From Heliopora coerulea (taxonomy: Eukaryota > Cnidaria > Anthozoa > Scleralcyonacea > Helioporidae), in assembly GCA_030142905.1 (NCBI GenBank), contig JASJOG010000142.1, forward strand, positions 124,001 through 188,000: a stretch of 64,000 bases of DNA, written 5' to 3'. This document shows, in pieces, positions 10,684 to 19,129 of this stretch (position 1 is the first letter of the stretch; each line of letters begins with the position of its first letter). The notes below the pieces were generated by a model. It was not told where the DNA came from, made no database searches, and saw only the letters and a program-made list of their open reading frames with translations. The translations under genes and the position numbers were made by a program.

Positions 10684-11955
10684 TTAAAATAAAAAGAGTG
10701 GAGAAGAGCCCATGTTGGCATTAAGTGATGGATTGAGTTTGCGGATAAGCAGACTTTCTCTGACGAGAAGTTCAGAGTTGAAAGAAGAAGAGGACAAGAT
10801 AGTAAAGTCATTAGGCGAGACAGGATGTCCAGTGTCACAATGATGTGACAGGATGCTAGTCGGAGGAGGATTGACTCGTTTTTTGCCAGTAAGGGCAGAA
10901 ATACCCAAGTGCTCTGAGATTCGTGTGTGGAGAAACCGACTCGTCTGGCCGACATACAACGAACTACAACGTTGACACTTAAAGCGGTAAACGACACGAG
11001 ATCTCAAAGTCTTGGGAATCCTGTCCTTAAAGACAAAAAAGTGAGACAATCGGAGGGAGGGGCGGAAAACAAAGCGAAGGTTAATGTGAGGGAAAGCACT
11101 GGAGCATAACTTCCGAATCTGAGTGCGAATTTGGAGGCTATGTTGACCAGTGTAGGGAAGGCAAAAGTAAACGATTTTCTTGGGGGCGAGGGAAACTTTG
11201 AGGGAGGGTGAGAAAATCTTATCAAGAAACCGGCGAATGCATGTGTCTATGAATGAAATGGGATAACCATTGAGTGAAAGAGTTTTCTTAAGATTTTGAA
11301 GATGCGAGTCAAAAATAAAATAGGAGGAGCAAATACTAAAATAGCGATTAAGAAGGGAAGATATTAATCCTGTTTTGTAAACAGACGGAATAAAACTATT
11401 GTAGTTGGTGTATAAGCCAGTGAAAGTGGGTTTATGAAAAACTGAAGTAGAGAAAGAGCCATTGGATCGTGTTATAAGAACGTCAAGGAAGGGTAAACAG
11501 TTGTTGACTTCAGTTTCATGCGTGAAATTGATGTTAGGATGTTGACTATTCAAATAGCTGAGAAAAGGTGCAATATGATCGGGGGAAACAAAAAGTAAAA
11601 AACAATCATCAACATATCTACGGTAATAAACAGGCTTAAAATGAGTGGGGCAGTTAGAGAGCCAAGAGCGTTCATGCCAAGAAAGAAAAATATCGGCAAA
11701 AGTAGGACCCAGGGGAGAACCCATGGCAACGCCATCGGTCTGTTCAAACAAAACACCATTAAAGAAAAAATGGCAATTCTTAACTGCAAGGCTTAGAAGT
11801 TGGGTGAATTCGGAACGGGTAAAGTTCTGAAAGTGACTGGAATTATTAAATAACTTAGAAACAATAATATTGATGGTCTCATCTAATGGAATGTTAGTGA
11901 ACAGTGATTTTATGTCGAAGCTAACCATGGTTAAAGTATCAGAGTTAACGTCCAA
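10684..11955 (-). CDS. PLE reverse transcriptase with GIY-YIG nuclease, left arm
   Basis: Same product as the right-arm frame at 12013-13284 (423 residues, identical). The reverse transcriptase has SFDIKSLFTNIPLDETI with the first catalytic Asp, TDGVAMGSPLGPTFAD and YRRYVDDCFLL with an intact YVDD. Near residues 330-360 a GIY-YIG nuclease starts with VVYRFKCQRCSSLYVGQTS and R.SEHLG. Full PLE proteins are longer, and the N-terminal part is missing because the element is 5' truncated. Frame and motifs are intact, but no promoter or complete element is present. Confidence 0.9.
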   Translation of the reverse strand: MDVNSDTLTMVSFDIKSLFTNIPLDETINIIVSKLFNNSSHFQNFTRSEFTQLLSLAVKNCHFFFNGVLFEQTDGVAMGSPLGPTFADIFLSWHERSWLSNCPTHFKPVYYRRYVDDCFLLFVSPDHIAPFLSYLNSQHPNINFTHETEVNNCLPFLDVLITRSNGSFSTSVFHKPTFTGLYTNYNSFIPSVYKTGLISSLLNRYFSICSSYFIFDSHLQNLKKTLSLNGYPISFIDTCIRRFLDKIFSPSLKVSLAPKKIVYFCLPYTGQHSLQIRTQIRKLCSSAFPHINLRFVFRPSLRLSHFFVFKDRIPKTLRSRVVYRFKCQRCSSLYVGQTSRFLHTRISEHLGISALTGKKRVNPPPTSILSHHCDTGHPVSPNDFTILSSSSFNSELLVRESLLIRKLNPSLNANMGSSPLFLF

Positions 11956-11978
11956 GGCAAAAAGATCCTGAATAAAAG

Positions 11979-11989
11979 AGAAGGAATCG
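11979..11989. other. Spacer at the centre of the inverted dimer
   Basis: Eleven unpaired bases, AGAAGGAATCG, separate the two arms. The flanking bases (AATAAAAG / CTTTTATT) already pair. The junction records where the two 5'-truncated copies were joined. Confidence 0.85.
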
Positions 11990-12012
11990 CTTTTATTCAG
12001 GATCTTTTTGCC

Positions 12013-13284
12013 TTGGACGTTAACTCTGATACTTTAACCATGGTTAGCTTCGACATAAAATCACTGTTCACTAACATTCCATTAGATGAGACCATCAATA
12101 TTATTGTTTCTAAGTTATTTAATAATTCCAGTCACTTTCAGAACTTTACCCGTTCCGAATTCACCCAACTTCTAAGCCTTGCAGTTAAGAATTGCCATTT
12201 TTTCTTTAATGGTGTTTTGTTTGAACAGACCGATGGCGTTGCCATGGGTTCTCCCCTGGGTCCTACTTTTGCCGATATTTTTCTTTCTTGGCATGAACGC
12301 TCTTGGCTCTCTAACTGCCCCACTCATTTTAAGCCTGTTTATTACCGTAGATATGTTGATGATTGTTTTTTACTTTTTGTTTCCCCCGATCATATTGCAC
12401 CTTTTCTCAGCTATTTGAATAGTCAACATCCTAACATCAATTTCACGCATGAAACTGAAGTCAACAACTGTTTACCCTTCCTTGACGTTCTTATAACACG
12501 ATCCAATGGCTCTTTCTCTACTTCAGTTTTTCATAAACCCACTTTCACTGGCTTATACACCAACTACAATAGTTTTATTCCGTCTGTTTACAAAACAGGA
12601 TTAATATCTTCCCTTCTTAATCGCTATTTTAGTATTTGCTCCTCCTATTTTATTTTTGACTCGCATCTTCAAAATCTTAAGAAAACTCTTTCACTCAATG
12701 GTTATCCCATTTCATTCATAGACACATGCATTCGCCGGTTTCTTGATAAGATTTTCTCACCCTCCCTCAAAGTTTCCCTCGCCCCCAAGAAAATCGTTTA
12801 CTTTTGCCTTCCCTACACTGGTCAACATAGCCTCCAAATTCGCACTCAGATTCGGAAGTTATGCTCCAGTGCTTTCCCTCACATTAACCTTCGCTTTGTT
12901 TTCCGCCCCTCCCTCCGATTGTCTCACTTTTTTGTCTTTAAGGACAGGATTCCCAAGACTTTGAGATCTCGTGTCGTTTACCGCTTTAAGTGTCAACGTT
13001 GTAGTTCGTTGTATGTCGGCCAGACGAGTCGGTTTCTCCACACACGAATCTCAGAGCACTTGGGTATTTCTGCCCTTACTGGCAAAAAACGAGTCAATCC
13101 TCCTCCGACTAGCATCCTGTCACATCATTGTGACACTGGACATCCTGTCTCGCCTAATGACTTTACTATCTTGTCCTCTTCTTCTTTCAACTCTGAACTT
13201 CTCGTCAGAGAAAGTCTGCTTATCCGCAAACTCAATCCATCACTTAATGCCAACATGGGCTCTTCTCCACTCTTTTTATTTTAA
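12013..13284 (+). CDS. PLE reverse transcriptase with GIY-YIG nuclease, right arm
   Basis: Encodes 423 residues, identical to the left-arm protein. Order: RT motif A (DIKSLFTNIPLDE, about residue 15), motif B (GVAMGSPLGPTFAD, about 75), motif C YVDD (about 113), a connector (FLDVLITRSNGSFSTSVFHK), then GIY-YIG (KCQRCSSLYVGQTSRFLHTR, about 330-355). PLE proteins copy their RNA and nick target DNA through this nuclease. The frame could extend upstream (DLFAL) to the arm centre. With no full-length partner nearby, it is probably a dead-on-arrival copy. Confidence 0.9.
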   Translation: MDVNSDTLTMVSFDIKSLFTNIPLDETINIIVSKLFNNSSHFQNFTRSEFTQLLSLAVKNCHFFFNGVLFEQTDGVAMGSPLGPTFADIFLSWHERSWLSNCPTHFKPVYYRRYVDDCFLLFVSPDHIAPFLSYLNSQHPNINFTHETEVNNCLPFLDVLITRSNGSFSTSVFHKPTFTGLYTNYNSFIPSVYKTGLISSLLNRYFSICSSYFIFDSHLQNLKKTLSLNGYPISFIDTCIRRFLDKIFSPSLKVSLAPKKIVYFCLPYTGQHSLQIRTQIRKLCSSAFPHINLRFVFRPSLRLSHFFVFKDRIPKTLRSRVVYRFKCQRCSSLYVGQTSRFLHTRISEHLGISALTGKKRVNPPPTSILSHHCDTGHPVSPNDFTILSSSSFNSELLVRESLLIRKLNPSLNANMGSSPLFLF

Positions 13285-13423
13285 GACCTTTCGTTTCTCG
13301 ACCTTTCCATTACATCTCAGTCTGCTGTTTCCTTGTGCCCTCCCCACTTCCGCTCCTACGCAAATATCTCGTTTACTTATCATGTAATATATCATCACCT
13401 TGTAATATAGTTTTTCATTCATT

Positions 13424-13460
13424 CTCTGAGGATGTTGCGTGTAGCAACGAAACGTTAGAA
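13424..13460 (+). ncRNA. Hammerhead-like motif at right PLE end
   Basis: CUGAGGA at 13426-13432, stem II GUUGC (34-38) with GCAAC (44-48) around loop GUGUA, GAAA at 13449-13452, then ACGU U. Stem I can pair UUCU with AGAA. The ACGU piece is self-complementary, so stem III would form only between two copies, as in dimeric hammerheads of satellites and PLEs. Base U13433 sits between the core box and stem II. Confidence 0.6.
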
Positions 13461-13528
13461 ATACATTTTAAACCTTTAATATGCCTATTTTGCGTGTTTT
13501 TTGCTGGGCTTTATTATTTCTTCTCCGT

Positions 13529-13541
13529 CAGTTAAACATTA
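13529..13541. repeat. Target site duplication, right copy
   Basis: CAGTTAAACATTA, matching 10397-10409. The preceding GT could extend the match to 15 bp but may belong to the element. Confidence 0.9.
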
Positions 13542-15552
13542 ATGGTCTGCTGTCTCGCATTGATCAGGTGAGGATTCTGATAACAGAATATGAATTTGAT
13601 ATTCTTTCTATCAATGAAACCAAACTTGATCAAAGTGTGGACAGTGGACTTGTTAATATAAACAAATATACCCTGGTTAGATTGGATCGTAACACTGGTC
13701 ATGGGGGTGGAGTTGCATTGTATATCAAAGATCGTATTAACTTTAAATTACGTGGTGACATCGTGCCTACTAATTTAGAAATGTTAGTAATTGAAATTTT
13801 TAAGCCAAAAGTTAGGCCAATTATTGTTGACACTGGGTATAGACCACCGCAATATTCAGTCAGTGCTTTTAGAAAGTTTGAAGACTTTCTTAAAGCTGTG
13901 AGCACTGAGGGTAAAGAAACTTTGATAGTGGGAGATATAAATTGCGATATTTCAGAAACTTCAATTGATCCATTATGTGCCCTACAAAGCTTCTTTATGA
14001 GGTTTATCAACTTACTCAGTTGATCGCAGACTATACTAGAGTGACAGACCGATCTAAAACACTGATTGATCACTTGCTTAGCAATGAGCCTCAAAACATG
14101 GTTGAAACAGGTGTTATTAAAACCTGTATAAGTGACCATTACTTGATATATGGTGTCAGGAAATTTCAAACAGTTAACAGTGAACCAAAATATATTGAAA
14201 GTCGAAACATGAAAAACTTTGATCCACGATTGTTTGTCTCTGACCTTCAAAATGCTAAATGGGACCTCCTAGAACAATATGAGGATCCTAATGATATGGT
14301 TCATGTTTGGGAGAATACAATTATAAAGATATTAGATGTTCATGCTCCCTTAAAAAGGAAGAGAGTAAGAAATAAATCTTCACCTTGGCTTACTCCTGAA
14401 ATTAAGAAATTGATGTACAAAAGAGATAATTTAAAAAAGAAATCAATTTTAAATAAATGAAGGTCCACATTTGAAGCGTACAAACGTGCAAGAAATCATA
14501 TTAATGCTGTAATTAAAAAAGCTAAAATAAGTTATCTTACAAAAGAAATAAATTATGACAGCCAAAGCAGCTGGCATACCTGGAGAGCAATTAATACTCT
14601 TTTAGGTCGAAAGTCAAAGGTCACTGGAGTGATGGAACTAAATGTTGGTGAAAATGTTGTCACTGATCCACATTCAATATCTAAAATATTTAATGATCAT
14701 TTTTCAAAAGAAGATAGTAAGATCAGTGAAAATATCCCACACACTTCCATCTCGCCGGAGACTTTTGTTAAAGAAAGCAATTCATGTTTTAAATTTTCTA
14801 CAATTGCCTCTCCAGTTATCCAGCATATACTTTCTACACTGTCTGTTTGCAAAGCTTCTGGTCTCGATAAGATTTCGGCCATGATTCTGCAACTTGCTGC
14901 TCCAGTTATAAGTGGTCCTCAAAGAATTGTATTTAATCAATCAATCCTAACAGGAATTTTCCCTGATAGATGGAAAAATGCAAAGGTCTTTGCGGCTCAT
15001 AAGGGTAAAGCCAAGGATGATCCAAATAATTATCGACCAATCTCTGTGCTGCCAGTTGTAGCTAAAGTTTTTGAAAAACTCATCTTCAATCAAGTATATT
15101 ATTACTTGAATGAAAATAACATTCTAAGTAAGTTTCAATAGGGGTTTATGTCTGGGAACTCCACTGTCGCTGCTCTCTTACAAACTACTGAAAATTGATA
15201 TAAAAATATTGATTGTGGCTACATTAATGGAGTAGTTCTCATTGACTTAAGTAAAGCTTTTGACACTGTTAACCATACAATTCTGTTGAAAAAATTGAGT
15301 CTGTATGGAATCAATAACACTTCGTTAGAATGGTTCACTTCATACCCAGATGACAGGCGTCAGTGTTGTATGGTCAATGGTGTTCAGTCCGAACTTAAAC
15401 ATATTACTACAGGAATCCCTCAGGGATCCGTCTAAGGTCCACTATTATTTTTGTCATCGTCCAACTTGTTTGAAATCTACCACTCCTGGTATGTATGCAG
15501 ATGATACTCAAATTACAGCTACTGCTGAAACTGTAGATGATGACACTAGAAT
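13529..15552 (+). pseudogene. LINE endonuclease-reverse transcriptase (CR1/L2-like), decayed
   Basis: Continuation of the LINE that starts at 9830. An APE-type endonuclease shows FDILSINETKLD, GHGGGVALYIKDRI, ETLIVGDINCDIS and, after a frameshift near 13980, CISDHYLIYGV. The reverse transcriptase follows with DDPNNYRPISVLPVVAKVFE, FKFSTIASP, SKAFDTVNHTILLKKL, TGIPQGSV and YADDTQITA. At least three stops and two frameshifts are present (for example TGA at 14458, TAG at 15139, TAA at 15433). It stops just after YADD, where SINE-like sequence begins at 15553, so the thumb and 3' tail are missing. Confidence 0.85.
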
Positions 15553-15700
15553 TGTGGGGTCGCGGGTTCGATTAACAGCCGGAAGGCCAAGGCTGCATTT
15601 TCGTAAAAGGTCCTGGTTAGGTCTTAAAAAGTGGATATAGTGAGTGCCCATATACCTCGACAGGTATATGGACACTCGCTATATCCTTCATCAGGATTTG
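15553..15700 (+). repeat. tRNA-derived SINE 3' half plus hairpin
   Basis: GGGGTCGCGGGTTCGATTAA (B-box region) followed by CAGCCGGAAGGCC and a tail shared with 39141-39215 (GGTCCTGGTTAGGTCTTAAAA). It abuts the broken LINE. The tail then folds: GTGAGTGCCCATATACCT and AGGTATATGGACACTC form arms around CGAC at 15658-15661, a duplicated and inverted copy of the SINE 3' end. Confidence 0.55.
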
Positions 15701-16265
15701 TCAACTTATAATAAGCATTCGAAAGAAGGTGACAAAATGTTTATATATATATATATATATACAGATATGTATATTTATATACATATTTAGAAAATTCATT
15801 ACACATTCATGAGGAAAAAGAAAGAAAATCATAAGCGTGTCGGATCTATATATGCAATAAAGATACATATGCCTTTGTATATGAAGAAGTTCAGATTTTT
15901 TCGGTTTACGAAAGATAAATTTAGAAACTTTCTTAGCGAATTAGCGTATTAAGAGGTGAATTTCATAAGACATTTCAGAAACTCGCAGTTGTGCTTTATC
16001 GGATCTAAAACACTTGGCTATCGCCACGTGTTTTAAATCCTGATAAAGCACTTCGACTCGTTTTTTAAATATTACATTATGTACATGATGATAGGACGAA
16101 TGTTTCAGACTCAACTAAAAGGGAAGGTTTTTGGGCATATAAATTGGATTCTTTTGCACCTAAAGGTTTGAACCTTAGGGACTTCTTTTGATTATCGTAT
16201 TTTTTAACCGATTTTTTTTAATTATTAAGTAATATTATGTATATAAGGAGCACCTTCTATCTTGT
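15701..16265. other. AT-rich stretch with a small hairpin
   Basis: A short (TA)n run lies at 15741-15760. A hairpin at about 15990-16052 has arms GTGCTTTATCGGATCTAAAA and a near-complement ending TCCTGATAAAGCAC. The end near 16140-16265 has the look of PLE 3' sequence (FWAYKLDSFAPKGLNLRDF in frame), which leads into the hammerhead-like motif at 16271. Confidence 0.45.
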
Positions 16266-16270
16266 AGTTC

Positions 16271-16312
16271 TTATTCTTGACAAAGGGGCAGTGCCCCGAA
16301 ACGTTGAAATAA
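16271..16312 (+). ncRNA. Hammerhead-like motif with UUGACAA core
   Basis: Stem II is strong: GGGGC (16285-16289), loop AGU, GCCCC (16293-16297), followed by GAAA (16298-16301) and ACGU U. The core reads UUGACAA (16277-16283) where CUGANGA is expected. Compared with the standard core, C3 is U and G8 is A, two positions that pair in the folded ribozyme. Stem I can form C-G and UU-AA, then UUA-UAA past one bulged A. Copies at 55445 and 38832 share this core. Confidence 0.45.
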
Positions 16313-16417
16313 AGTTTTATAAGGTTTTTAAAAGTTTTATCTTGTTAGGCATAAATGCTTTTAAAACTTGGGACAAGGAGGTTTTTGATAAGTTATATAT
16401 ATATATATCTGTTCAAT

Positions 16418-16459
16418 CTGCAGACGTACGTTTCGCTGTACTACAGCTCATCAGTGTAG
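16418..16459 (-). ncRNA. Type I hammerhead ribozyme, canonical core
   Basis: On the minus strand: stem I strand CUACA (16459-16455), CUGAUGA (16454-16448), stem II GCUGU / ACAGC with loop AGU, GAAA (16434-16431), ACGUACGU as stem III, C at 16423 as the cleavage-site base, then UGCAG pairing with CUACA except for one mismatch. All invariant core bases are present. It lies 253 nt downstream of the 5' splice site of the SLCO Kazal exon, on the transcribed sense strand. Stem III is self-complementary, so a dimer may be needed. Confidence 0.8.
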
Positions 16460-16464
16460 CTCGG

Positions 16465-16468
<4 letters not shown>

Positions 16469-16519
<51 letters not shown>

Positions 16520-16535
16520 TACATATACATATATT
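16469..16535. repeat. (AT)n microsatellite
   Basis: About 45 bp of pure AT followed by ATACAT variants. It abuts the 5' side of the minus-strand hammerhead at 16418-16459. Apparent frames through it (poly Ile-Tyr) are not genes. Confidence 0.9.
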
Positions 16536-16712
16536 TGTACAGTATTAGATCAAACGTGATATTGAATTATCTTCATCCTCTTTCCAGTTGCATGCTTTCA
16601 CACGGCATTGAATCAGCCATTTCGCAGAATGAAGCAACCATTTATTTAAGGGGCAGTATGGATTACTTAACTGTGAGGAATTCGTCTGAAATTATTTTAG
16701 TCATTGGCTTAC

Positions 16713-16887
16713 CGTCTCTGAGAGTACACCAGAACAACCAGCATAACAAGGACTTAAATATGTAACGTTATCAGAGCCACAGACTGGCAAAGCAATTCCA
16801 AGATGACAACTGCAATTTTGATTGCATGTAGATCCAAGCTCAACTCCTGGTACTGATGGATATTCAACAAAATTTCCTGAGGATATT
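16713..16887 (-). CDS. SLCO: SLCO (OATP) exon with Kazal-like domain
   Basis: Acceptor TTTTTAG at 16889-16888, donor ACG|GTAAGC. The peptide reads ISSGNFVEYPSVPGVELGST, then CNQNCSCHLGIALPVCGSDN, then VTYLSPCYAGCSGVLSET. The cysteine-rich CGSDN.TY.SPC.AGC core is the Kazal-like extracellular loop between helices 9 and 10 of OATPs. One base completes the Arg codon begun by the exon at 22458-22635, and it leaves in phase 0 to the exon at 9104-9270. The expected cysteines of this loop look complete across these two exons. Confidence 0.93.
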
Positions 16888-17040
16888 CTAAAAAGAAATA
16901 TTAAGAACTTCTTTGTCACAAAACATGTATGAGTTCTACATATCAAACATCATCAGTTTTTCGACACGTGTTCGGTCCACGTTGCTGTAAGGAGAAAGTA
17001 CGGACTGCTAAAATGAAATGCACCCTGTCAACAAAAATTA

Positions 17041-17260
17041 GAGAAACTAACTCAATAGCAACAGTAAGAGCAGTTGCTACAGCAATGGGCAACAGCAACA
17101 GCAACAGTAACAGCAACAAAAATAACAATTGAAACGATGATAGTGACGGCGACGACAACACAACGATGACTATACGATAATATATAATAATGACTACAAT
17201 AATAATGATAGTAATACCATTGTAATGATAATAATCAGGGGTTTCAAAACAAGGTATCTC
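17041..17260. repeat. Imperfect CAA/CAG and ATG/ATA low-complexity tract
   Basis: AACAGCAACAGTAACAGCAA-type repeats grade into GATGATAATAATGATAGTAAT-type repeats. The apparent Asn-Ser (plus) and Leu/Ile-rich (minus) frames across it are composition artefacts. Confidence 0.7.
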
Positions 17261-17439
17261 GCGTCGTAACAAATGGCTGTTAGTCATATTTACAATGTTT
17301 ATTTTTGGTCAATGGCACTTAGACTCGAGTAGAATATTGTCTTGGCTCTATTCTGAACTTCTGAGTTATATTGCTAGATTTTATATCTTTCTGCTGGACT
17401 GAGCTTCCAATCACTACAGTGCTCGGATCTTGATAAGCC

Positions 17440-17845
17440 CCCAACTCCAGCGGTGTGAATTCCAACTGCTCTAGTCTTAAATCTGGGACCTCTTCCTACG
17501 GTAATAAACGCCGTGAGCATTCTCTTGCTAGATGGAAGAGAGATTCATAAATTTGAGGAGGTCAGAAGCTACAGATATCTTCAGATCTTGGAAACAGATA
17601 CTATAATGCACGAAGAAATAAAGTAATCCCTTAACGTGGACTATTCCTGGAGAATGAGGAAGCTGATGAAATGAAAACTAAATGGAGCTAACATAATCAG
17701 TGGGATAAACATGTCGGCGTTATCTCTCCTTAAAGTAGATACTCGGAAACTTTCGTAAATTCTACAAAACCGGAACTGAAAGATGTGATTCAAAGAACGA
17801 AGACATTCATGAACAGATATAATGCCCTCCACCCAAGAGATTTAT
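17440..17845 (+). pseudogene. LINE reverse transcriptase C-terminal remnant
   Basis: In interrupted frame the sequence reads LDGREIHKFEEVRSYRYLQI, LETDTIMHEEIK, KLNGANIISGINMSALSLLK and TFMNRYNALHPRD-like words in shifted frames. This pattern (YKYLG.LE..., KLNG.N.I.AINT.A..L.., then LHP) is the post-YADD thumb region of a LINE family common in invertebrates. Several stops and frameshifts are present. It ends at a (TTTA)n run at 17842-17885. Confidence 0.6.
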
Positions 17846-17885
17846 TTATTTATTTATTTATTTATTTGTTTGTTTATTTATTTAA
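17842..17885. repeat. (TTTA)n microsatellite
   Basis: About ten TTTA units with TTTG interruptions, immediately after the LINE remnant, as LINE tails often show. Confidence 0.8.
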
Positions 17886-18039
17886 TGATATTTTGACACG
17901 GTAGCCCATCAATCATCCTAGCTATTTCAAATGATAATATTGAAAATAAAAAGGTTGCTTTTCATGTGGCCGTGTTAAATAAAAGTACTATAGAAAATAT
18001 GAATGAATAAACTAAGTAATTTACTTCTTAATCAATTTA

Positions 18040-18300
18040 CAGATATGTCTATTTCAGAATCATCCTCAGGGTATTATGAAACGAAAACTTCACAATTAAC
18101 CTACACTGTAGAAGTCAACTGAAGCGGAATTTGACTCGAGCGGGATTTGACTCGAGCGGGATTTGAACTTGCACCTTTGGGATACCAATCCGCCGCTCTA
18201 CCTGTTGAACTATCGAGTCCACTTTTGACTTCGGCGGTGTAGGTTAATGATGAAGTTTTCGTTTCGTAATACCCTGAGGATGATTCTGAAATAGAATTGA
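18040..18300 (-). repeat. tRNA-like SINE, inverted partner 1
   Basis: A tRNA-like unit on the minus strand at 18149-18219 has a perfect 7-bp acceptor pairing (GACTCGA with TCGAGTC), an A-box-like TAGTTCAACAGG and a B-box-like AAGTTCAAATCCC. The non-tRNA tail (TTCGGCGGTGTAGGTTAATG, then GTTTTCGTTTCG) is shared with the copy at 18390-18520 in opposite orientation. Short repeats of the tail sit at both outer ends. T-stem mismatches and an irregular anticodon arm argue for a SINE, not a working tRNA. Confidence 0.55.
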
Positions 18301-18389
18301 AACACTGCACGTCCATCCTCATGGATAGCGTTTAGTTGTCGCGAGAATATCTCGTGCACTTAAATTGGGTAAAAACTCGCCTCCAATCC

Positions 18390-18520
18390 CTGTGGACTTG
18401 ATAGCTTAACAGGTAGAGCGGACCGGTATCCCAAAGGTGCGAGTTTAAATCACACTCGAGTCAAATCCCGCTTCAGTTGACTTCGGCAGTGTAGGTTAAT
18501 TGTGAAGTTTTCGTTACAGG
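18390..18520 (+). repeat. tRNA-like SINE, inverted partner 2
   Basis: GACTTGATAGCTTAACAGG with A box, GGTGCGAGTTTAAATCAC (decayed B box) and CACTCGAGTC at 18453-18462, followed by the tail GTTGACTTCGGCAGTGTAGG. It is more diverged than the partner at 18149-18219. Confidence 0.5.
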
Positions 18521-19129
18521 TATGTATTCTGTGAGAATGTATCTCCATTTCACATATTTATGTCTAAAAATGAGTTAAAATAAGGCAATAAAAGGTAAAA
18601 TCAATTCAAAATCGTCAAAATCAGTGAAAGTGCTGAAGATAGTTAGAAACATTATGCTGTTAAGGCATTACACGCGATGCACGATTAGATCACGATGGTA
18701 AGGATTGTTTATTGCAGAGCTTGGCATTCCAGTAACTAAAACTCCTCTTCTTTGCTCTCTCTTTATGGTTACGATAGTGTCAGTAAATAATTGTTGTTTC
18801 CTGGGTTTTATCTCTTATTCGTAAAAGTTTTTTTAGATATATCCGTAAGACATTTCAGATATATTCTAGTGGCATTTACAGTATCTCTTAACGCTTTGTT
18901 GGCTAGATTGAGGATTTGTTGTGCAATTCTCTCCAATGATTTCCTCATTCTATTGTTTTGAAATATCCCTTGAACGGATATCATCTATGTCACCAATTAC
19001 AACCCCAGCAGTTCTATTTTGGAGGTCTTGCATTTTATCTTTTCCCTCAGACAAGTGACCAAAAGTCAAAGTAATGTGGCACTATTTAATTATGTATAAT
19101 CCTTATTGTATCTTCGGAGACAAATGGCT
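18521..19129. other. No supported feature
   Basis: AT-rich intronic DNA with no frame, repeat or RNA gene that I could support. Confidence 0.5.

Larger units (their letters stand above)
10410..13528. mobile_element. Head-to-head inverted dimer of a Penelope-like element
   Basis: Two 1539-bp arms (10440-11978 and 11990-13528) mirror each other exactly in position around 11984, with an 11-bp spacer. The two 423-codon frames translate identically. Each arm is a 5'-truncated PLE with reverse transcriptase, GIY-YIG nuclease and a terminal hammerhead-like motif, and both 3' ends face outward. The left end has 30 extra bases (10410-10439) absent from the right end. A 13-bp duplication flanks the whole unit, so it entered as one event or was completed as one. 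The target is a LINE. Near-perfect identity means it is recent, or a collapsed or foldback assembly needs excluding. Confidence 0.9.

Noticed and set aside
10581..13387. Shadow frames of 60-138 codons on both arms of the palindrome
   Set aside because: They overlap the RT-nuclease frame in other phases and are duplicated by symmetry.
10410..13528. Palindrome as a pure assembly or foldback sequencing artefact
   Set aside because: Not excluded, but the 13-bp duplication, restored LINE frame and 30 unmatched bases at one end argue for a real insertion.
18250..18320. Hammerhead in CUGAGGA...GAAACACUG near 18276-18310
   Set aside because: Stem II (GAUUC/GAAUU) forms but stem I has no pairing and stem III is only two base pairs.
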